From contig CM022674.1 in assembly GCA_012295275.1 (NCBI GenBank), positions 3,065,742-3,093,241 on the forward strand: a stretch of 27,500 nucleotides of DNA, read 5' to 3'. The stretch's first letter is position 1; each line of letters starts with the position of its first letter. A program made the translations under genes and the position numbers. Below the pieces are notes generated by a model. It had not been told where the DNA came from and ran no database searches. It saw nothing but the letters and a program-made list of their open reading frames with translations. This document shows, piece by piece, positions 22,251-27,500 of the stretch. The stretch is from Chrysomallon squamiferum. Its lineage: Eukaryota; Mollusca; Gastropoda; Neomphalida; Peltospiridae.

Positions 22251-22652
22251 GATCGTATTTAATCGTGTGTATGTCGAGGTATAAATAGAGCATTGAAACA
22301 TGGTACAAATTTATTTAATATATATATATGTGAAATATGTATAATGTTGATACTTTTCGTTGAAATAATATAGTTGTAATGATGTATAAATTAAAACTGT
22401 AACATGTTTATTTTAAAATACTTTAATTTAAGTTATGAAAATAAAAATAAAATGTTAATGGCCAACGGAAATTGCTATGTTACTTTTTCTGCGACAATGA
22501 TCCTAACTTATTAAAGTTTAATAAAAGATGTTTCTTTTCTTTTTTTTTTCTCTCTCTCTTTTTATTTATTTTAATTTATTTTTTATTTCATTAATGTATT
22601 TATTTACTTTTCATTATTTTCTCTCTTTTTCTTTTATTGCTATTATTTATAG
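22251..22652. other. AT-rich intron sequence
   Basis: AATAAA-like hexamers lie near 22440-22451. A strong pyrimidine tract at about 22535-22650 leads to the acceptor at 22652. Confidence 0.55.
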
Positions 22653-22669
22653 GTCGCTACAAAGAATGA
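22653..22669 (+). CDS. Second possible alternative terminal exon of the NWYamide gene
   Basis: A very good acceptor (long T/C tract, then TTATTTATAG ending 22652) is followed, in the phase of exon 1, by Gly-Arg-Tyr-Lys-Glu-stop (TGA 22667-22669). The precursor would be just 32 residues: signal peptide, NWY-GKR and a five-residue tail. An AATAAA lies near 22869. The strength of the acceptor is notable, but no transcript evidence is available here. Confidence 0.2.
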
Positions 22670-23025
22670 TTTAACTGTAAGACCGCATATACTTTTTTTT
22701 CGAATATTTGTTCTTGTTAAAAGGACATCACAGAATTTATTTTAGTTTTTGGTTTGAGAATAGCGGAAAGATTTGGTAACAGGGAGATTTAACAATGACA
22801 ATGACTTTATTCTCATAAATTGTAGGATTAAAGAACAGACAGGAATGTATTATAGAGATATACTAACAAAAATAAAATGCGTTAACAAGCTGTGATTTTC
22901 TGATGTAACAGTGTCAGAAACATCGATTAAAAAGCCCCACTATTCTGTAAGTTACCAAAAGCCGATTAGATGTTCTGAGTTTTACCTTAGACAACAATAA
23001 CGATAAAAACGACCTTTGATTATGA
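22670..23025. other. Unique AT-rich intron sequence
   Basis: No repeat array or exon seen. Confidence 0.55.
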
Positions 23026-23246
23026 CTGTTGTTTATTTATTTATTATTTATTTATTTTACGTTTCATTTATTTATTTGTTCATTCATTTATTCATTCATT
23101 CATTCATTTGTTTATTTATTTATGTATTTGTTTATTTCTTTGTTTCTTTGTTTCTTTGTTTATTTATTTATTTATTTATATATTTCTTTATTTCTTTGTT
23201 TGTTTGTTTGTTCATTTATTTATTTATTTATTTATTTATTTCAGTC
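23026..23246. repeat. Degenerate (TTTA/TTCA/TTTG/TTTC)n tetranucleotide array
   Basis: About 220 bases of four-base units with changing last bases. The Phe/Ile/Leu/Tyr frames of about 90-100 codons here look like membrane proteins but are repeat artefacts. Confidence 0.93.
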
Positions 23247-23764
23247 AGTAATATCTTTCTCTGTTATTTTACGTTTTGGTCAGAAAAATAATTCCTTTAC
23301 ATTTACTAGTCAGTTCGTTGTTAAAGATATAGCTTGACGTAATGAAAAACAGCACGAGAAGCTAGCTCACCTTCATTTGTGGAAACCGTGTATAGTGCTA
23401 CATAACACGTTATTAAAATATCTATTTCTCAACTACCTGTCTCATCTGGAATGTTGTCTGCTACTTCCATACGTTGCATAAAATTGATACATGTTGAACA
23501 CAACGAAATAGTAGAACTCGAAATTATTAATATTTTACTGGATGTTATTCTAAATATTAAAAAATAATAATAATTGTGTTAGTAAAAGTGAATAATAATA
23601 ACAATAAATGATAACAGTTTGTAAAGTTAATTTTTTTATTTTTTTTCCTGGTTTATGATCCTTGTATTTTATTTTTGCTTCCATTACAGTCCGAGGATTT
23701 CAAATTTGTAAACATAATAAGATAAAAATGTTGTCGTTTATCCCCCTACGCCGACTACGTATGT
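23247..23764. other. Unique intron sequence
   Basis: AT-rich with a balanced patch at about 23690-23765. No exon was supported. Confidence 0.5.
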
Positions 23765-24200
23765 TGTTGTTAGATATATGTAGGCGTATGCGCGTGTGTT
23801 TCTGCTTGCGTGTCTGATTCTGCATGAGTGTCTCTGTTTTTGTCTGTGTGTCTGTATGTGTTCCGATTGTGTGTATATATATAGATGTGTTAGCGACTCA
23901 CCTCTACGTGTTTGTGTGTAGATGTGTGTGCGTGTGTGTGTATGTGTGTATGTATGTGTGTGTGTGTGCGCGCGTTTGTGAAATAAAGTTACTTAATTTA
24001 ATCAAAAAGATGATTTGTTCTCGACGTATGTTTCAAATTAAGCTTTGACTGCGTGACTGTACATATATATATATATATGTATGTTAGTACTTATGTATGG
24101 GTGTGAAACTACATGTGTGTGCGTGTGAGTGTTTGTGTGTGATTACATGTGAGCATGCGTGACTGCCTGAGCGTGCGTATATCTATCTCCTTTTTATACT
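23765..24200. repeat. (TG)n-rich degenerate region
   Basis: TGTGTG, TGCGTG and TATGTG units occupy two blocks (about 23775-23980 and about 24060-24180), separated by unique sequence containing an AATAAA at about 23982. Confidence 0.82.
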
Positions 24201-25296
24201 TACAACAATAACAACTACAGTTTTGTTATTCTTCTTTATTTGTATTTATTTATTACTGTTGTTTTAATGTATCGTTTTTTTTTTTTTTTTTCGTTTGACT
24301 TTCTCCTCGACAGCTTAGTGTTTTTTCTGTTTCAAACAACCATCTGTCAAACATCAAGCTAATAATTAATTTTCTTAGCACACGTAATGCTAATTACAAC
24401 TGTCTTGTAAATACTTCATTGTTCTCTCGTAAATGTTCATCTACCTTGTTTCGCTATCTGTCCGATTTCATTTATTTTATCTTATATTCTGTTCGTTTCT
24501 TTTTGTCTCTTTTCATTTTTGATCTTTATCTTTTCTGTCTTTCTCTTCACTCATTTTCTTTCGCATATTATTTTTTTTTTTTGAACCAAATTAAACAATT
24601 CTTCTCTAAATTACTGATATAAATTGATCTACTTATTTTTGTTTTTTATTATGTTTATTTATTTTCATAATTATTTGTTTTTCTATCGTTTTACTCATTG
24701 ATTTTTTGTTCATAAAACAACTGTGACATAAAAACAAAGACATGAAAATTTTAACATAAATGCAAAATGTTCTTTCTTCCATCAATATTTAGTGGTAACT
24801 CACTGTTCTATATTTCAGAGATTTTTAACAATAATTCAGTGTTCCATTGTTCCTAATAATTTATGTCAATCATTAAAATCTGTGAACGCCAATTAATAAT
24901 AGTTTTCCTAATAACTGAATTCAAAATTTTTTTCGCGTGACGATACTTGTTTATTTTTCCTTATTATTAATTTTACAATCATTATTTTTATTTTTAAATC
25001 TGTATTTATGTATTTTTATATTATATATATATTTTTTTTTTTTTTTATTATTTTTATATCCTGTAATAATTTATATTTATGTCTGTCAAAACTCTCCTGG
25101 TAATAAATAGTTATGAAAATATTACTAAGCGGCTAATTGATCAACTATATACATATAATATTTTTATTTCATTTTATTTATAAAGACAAGTTTCTGATCT
25201 GTTGACAGTCAAAGGGTCGACGACCTTTTTCTCTCAGGACTGTTTTAGAAAATATTTCTCTAGAACTATGTAATAAGTTTCTAAACTGAGAGCAGT
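24201..25296. other. AT-rich intron sequence, no gene seen
   Basis: T-rich runs lie near 24275-24291 and 25032-25047. Pyrimidine-rich sequence occurs at about 24460-24580. No exon was supported on either strand. Confidence 0.55.
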
Positions 25297-25601
25297 TTAA
25301 TTATAACTAGATAATAAGTTTATATAAGCAGATTGGTATAATGACTGTCTGTCGTCATATTGTAACACTCTGCTCTTTAAGCATTCATTGTAAATTATAT
25401 TTCTTTCACCGTTCATGTTTCTTGTTTGTTGTTCATGCCTAGATCTGTATTTCTGTACATCCCTATACTCATGAGTTTTGTATATTTTTATTTTTTTTAA
25501 TATGTCAGTTTGATCCTCATTTCTCATATAATGAATTATCTCTAAAATGTTGTGTGCATGGACCTTCGTCAAATTTCATAATTCACGACAATTTGTCGTG
25601 A
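25297..25601 (-). other. Unassigned minus-strand frame with a palindrome at its upstream edge
   Basis: A 91-codon frame (25572 down to 25297) in non-repetitive DNA is rich in Asn, Lys, Arg, Tyr and Gln (for example RNEDQTDILKKIKIYKTHEY). It has no recognised domain. Eleven bases upstream of its ATG is a perfect hyphenated palindrome, 25583-25601, with 9-base arms TCACGACAA/TTGTCGTGA around a single T. The combination could be a fragment of a mobile element, but an AT-rich chance frame is equally possible. Confidence 0.25.
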
Positions 25602-25853
25602 CAGTCATATTGTTTTAAATAAATCAGATTTTTGTTTTTTTGTTCAATTGATACACCAGTGTGTTAGATTTAAGAAATATAAATGATCATCGTTTCGAAG
25701 ATCATCATTGTCATCATTATATTCGTCGTCGTTGTCGTCGTCGTTATCATCTTCAACACTTTCAAGATTAATTTGTAAGAGTGTCTATCATTACATTTAC
25801 GACTAATGCTGTTGTAAACATATATATTCATCTTTAAAACAATAAGAACAAGG

Positions 25854-25899
25854 TGATGACGATGATGATGATGATGATAAACATAGGTACACACACACA

Positions 25900-25948
<49 letters not shown>
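25854..25948. repeat. (GAT)n, (CA)n, (AT)n compound microsatellite
   Basis: GAT units to about 25879, a short CA run, then about 46 bases of AT. Confidence 0.95.
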
Positions 25949-25952
<4 letters not shown>

Positions 25953-26313
25953 ATGGATAGTTCATTTTCAATCTACCAATACAGTCCCAGTTATCATTTT
26001 ATGCATTTTTGCTTTGCTTTGCTTTCCATTAATTTTTCTGTATAAGAACTGATACTGCTAACAGTTACAATACATCTAAATACGCTTTAATATACTTCTA
26101 ATCTTTCTTCATTTTTTTTTTCCTTTTTTATACTACCATAGACACTTTAAATTCAACTTACCTTGTTACTTAAAGTTATAAATATCAACTGATTATTAAC
26201 AAATACTCTCCTTGTTACAGAACGTTAAACATTAGTTCATCCTGTTTAGCCGTGCGTGTCTTTATTATAACGAGCGCAAGTTTACTGTTAATTATTTCTC
26301 TCCTTGTTTGCAG
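25949..26313. other. End of the NWYamide intron
   Basis: AT-rich sequence ending in an excellent acceptor, TTTCTCTCCTTGTTTGCAG (26295-26313). Confidence 0.7.
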
Positions 26314-26480
26314 GAGAAAAGGAGGCCTTAATAGGAGACTTTCTCAACCAGCATCTTGGCTTTGATACTCCTGACGGAGGAGCTGAGGCTGCACTGAGAG
26401 CGATAGCTGAAATTATGAAAGCTTGGGAGGCCAGAAGGGAAGGCGTACCCAATGTTCACGCTCGCCCTTTAAGAGGATGA
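26314..26480 (+). CDS. NWYamide precursor, coding exon 2 (C-terminal peptide)
   Basis: The exon follows a consensus acceptor in the phase demanded by exon 1 and adds residues 28-82 to stop TGA 26478-26480, for an 82-residue precursor. It starts GEKEALIGDFLNQHLGFDT, passes a Gly-Gly break at 49-50 and continues into AEAALRAIAEIMKAWEARR, a probable amphipathic helix. It ends with EGVPNVHARPLRG. GC content is clearly higher than in the surrounding DNA. Arg68-Arg69 is a possible second convertase site, and the very C-terminal Gly82 could be an amide donor. Short precursors with one amidated peptide and a non-conserved C-terminal peptide are normal in this family. A donor-like AG/GTAAGC at 26501-26508 may begin a 3' UTR intron. 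Confidence 0.75.
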
Positions 26481-26489
26481 GCCTGTAGG

Positions 26490-27115
26490 CCTTTATTGTT
26501 AGGTAAGCATTAGGTTCAGTAACTACTGACAAAAACTGGCATAGACGTAATGATTACCGAAAATACTAGGTTCATTTATTGTTAGGAAAGCATTTGGTTC
26601 AGTAACTACTGAATAAAACTGGCATAGTTGTAATGATTACTGAAAATACTGATTTAGTCGTAAAGGAAATGATGGCATTTATTGTTAGGAAAGTATTAGG
26701 TTCAATATTTGCTGAATATATCGATATAGACCAGTCATGGGCAAACTGCGGCCCGCTTAATTTCACAAGGAAGATAAGGTTAATTCAAATTTTATAAAAT
26801 TAGTCTATATTGTATCTACTAATACACTAAAAGACATGTTTTTTTTTTAAATTATAACTGTTCCTGAAGTAAAATTTCTTAAAATAAACACAAAATCGCC
26901 TAAATTAGTACCTGCGGCCTGCCTGAGGATGAGCTATGTCTCATGTGGCCCGATTCTCGAAAAAGGAAATGATGGTATTTATTGTTAGGAAAGTATAAGT
27001 TTCAATGATTACTGAAAATACTGAATAGGCGTAATGAAAATGATGACACTTGTTGTATTATGACGATATTAGATTCAATCATTACTGAAAATATTGAATA
27101 AGGTTTAAAGAAAAA
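26490..27115 (+). repeat. Degenerate 80-100-bp tandem repeats downstream of the NWYamide stop codon
   Basis: TTTATTGTTAGGAAAGTATT-like units start at 26492, 26575, 26678 and 26978, each followed by a version of AGGTTCAATNATTACTGAAAATACTG. Decayed copies continue to about 27115. The array begins 12 bases after the stop codon and is interrupted by the hAT-like insertion. Confidence 0.8.
26732..26965. mobile_element. hAT-like nonautonomous DNA transposon fragment
   Basis: The left edge, CAGTCATGGGCAAACTGCGG then CCCG, matches the characteristic CAGNGGTGGGCAAACTNCGGCCCG terminus of many animal hAT elements. Towards the right edge, GCGGCC and CATGTGGCCCG motifs, followed by GAAAAA, resemble the subterminal end of the same elements. 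The expected TTTGCCCA..CTG inverted terminus and an 8-base target duplication are missing, so the right end appears deleted. The internal part is AT-rich and noncoding, as in a MITE. Confidence 0.6.
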
Positions 27116-27298
27116 TGATGATATGGAGAGAAAAACAAAACGATGACACTGCAGTTTCAGTGAAACTGTGTGTTGTTGGAGTTAAGCAGAGTTCGAGTTA
27201 TTGAGGCGAAATAATTTTTTTTATTTATTATTACGTCATGGTGATTTAAAAATAATGATTTAAAAAGAATGAATTAGACAGTTTGTAATGCAATTTGG
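27116..27298. other. AT-rich sequence at the right end
   Basis: Contains a short imperfect dyad near 27151-27168 (CAGTTTCAGTGAAACTG) and an ATTACGTCA site near 27230. No exon seen. Confidence 0.45.
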
Positions 27299-27325
27299 AA
27301 TAAAAAAAAAATAAAAAAAAAAAAC
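27299..27325 (+). terminator. Candidate poly(A) signal and A-rich run
   Basis: AATAAA at 27299-27304 begins an A-rich run. It could serve the NWYamide gene, giving an unspliced 3' UTR of about 820 bases. In such AT-rich DNA this is only a candidate. Confidence 0.3.
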
Positions 27326-27403
27326 AAACCTGATATTAAGATCATGCACTTTCATTCTTAAGCAAATATAAAATGAAAAACGGAAAAATCGGTATCATGA
27401 TCC

Positions 27404-27446
27404 AAATTAATTAATTAATTTAATTTAATTTAATTTAATTTAATTA
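27404..27446. repeat. (AATT)n/(TTTAA)n run
   Basis: AATT tetramers pass into TTTAA pentamers, about 43 bases. Confidence 0.9.
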
Positions 27447-27500
27447 TCTGGGATTGTTTTGATCTTCACCGTATTTCCTCTCCCTCATCCCACACTAAGC

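Noticed and set aside
23016-23337. Hydrophobic frames that look like multi-pass membrane proteins
   Set aside because: Phe, Ile, Leu and Tyr arise from degenerate TTTA/TTTG tetranucleotide repeats.

Overview
This is animal nuclear DNA, most likely from a mollusc and probably a cephalopod. It is AT-rich, with spliced genes, long introns and very many microsatellites. (AG)n/(CT)n tracts of about 70 to 155 bp recur about every 2.5 kb, with many (AAT)n, (TTTA)n, (GATA)n, (CA)n and (AT)n arrays. The mollusc call rests mainly on one gene, a precursor with a single NWY-Gly-Lys-Arg motif directly after its signal peptide. This is the architecture of the molluscan NdWFamide cardioexcitatory peptide family. 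The narrower cephalopod call is inference from genome texture.

Layout. Positions 1-6,900 hold no gene I can support: microsatellites, a probable RTE-type LINE endonuclease scrap (about 3130-3370) and a cluster of TGACGT (CRE-type) sites (4985-5180). Positions 7,116-11,909 on the plus strand fit a four-exon gene for an unrecognised 172-residue hydrophilic protein, with compatible phases at every junction. A five-copy 55-bp minisatellite follows its stop codon. Converging on it from the minus strand are the last three coding exons of a ClC-6-type chloride/proton exchanger (CLCN6 orthologue; 15,766 down to 13,571). They carry the second CBS domain and the C-terminus. The upstream CLCN6 exons were not found here.

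Positions 15,800-19,800 are repeats. At about 19,900-20,233 there is a compact promoter (inverted CCAAT box, TATA box) and the first coding exon of the NWYamide precursor. After an intron of about 6 kb, the second coding exon (26,314-26,480) ends an 82-residue prohormone. The intron has two other acceptor sites that would give very short alternative C-termini. The right end holds a degenerate repeat array interrupted by a hAT-like terminal inverted repeat element.

The genes do not form a pathway. The peptide gene points away from the visible CLCN6 exons on the opposite strand. Unless the rest of CLCN6 was missed or lost, the peptide gene lies inside a large CLCN6 intron. The main results are the hormone gene with its possible alternative ends, the CLCN6 3' end rebuilt from three short exons, and the unknown gene convergent with it. 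No prokaryotic features (operons, CRISPR, IS elements) are present.
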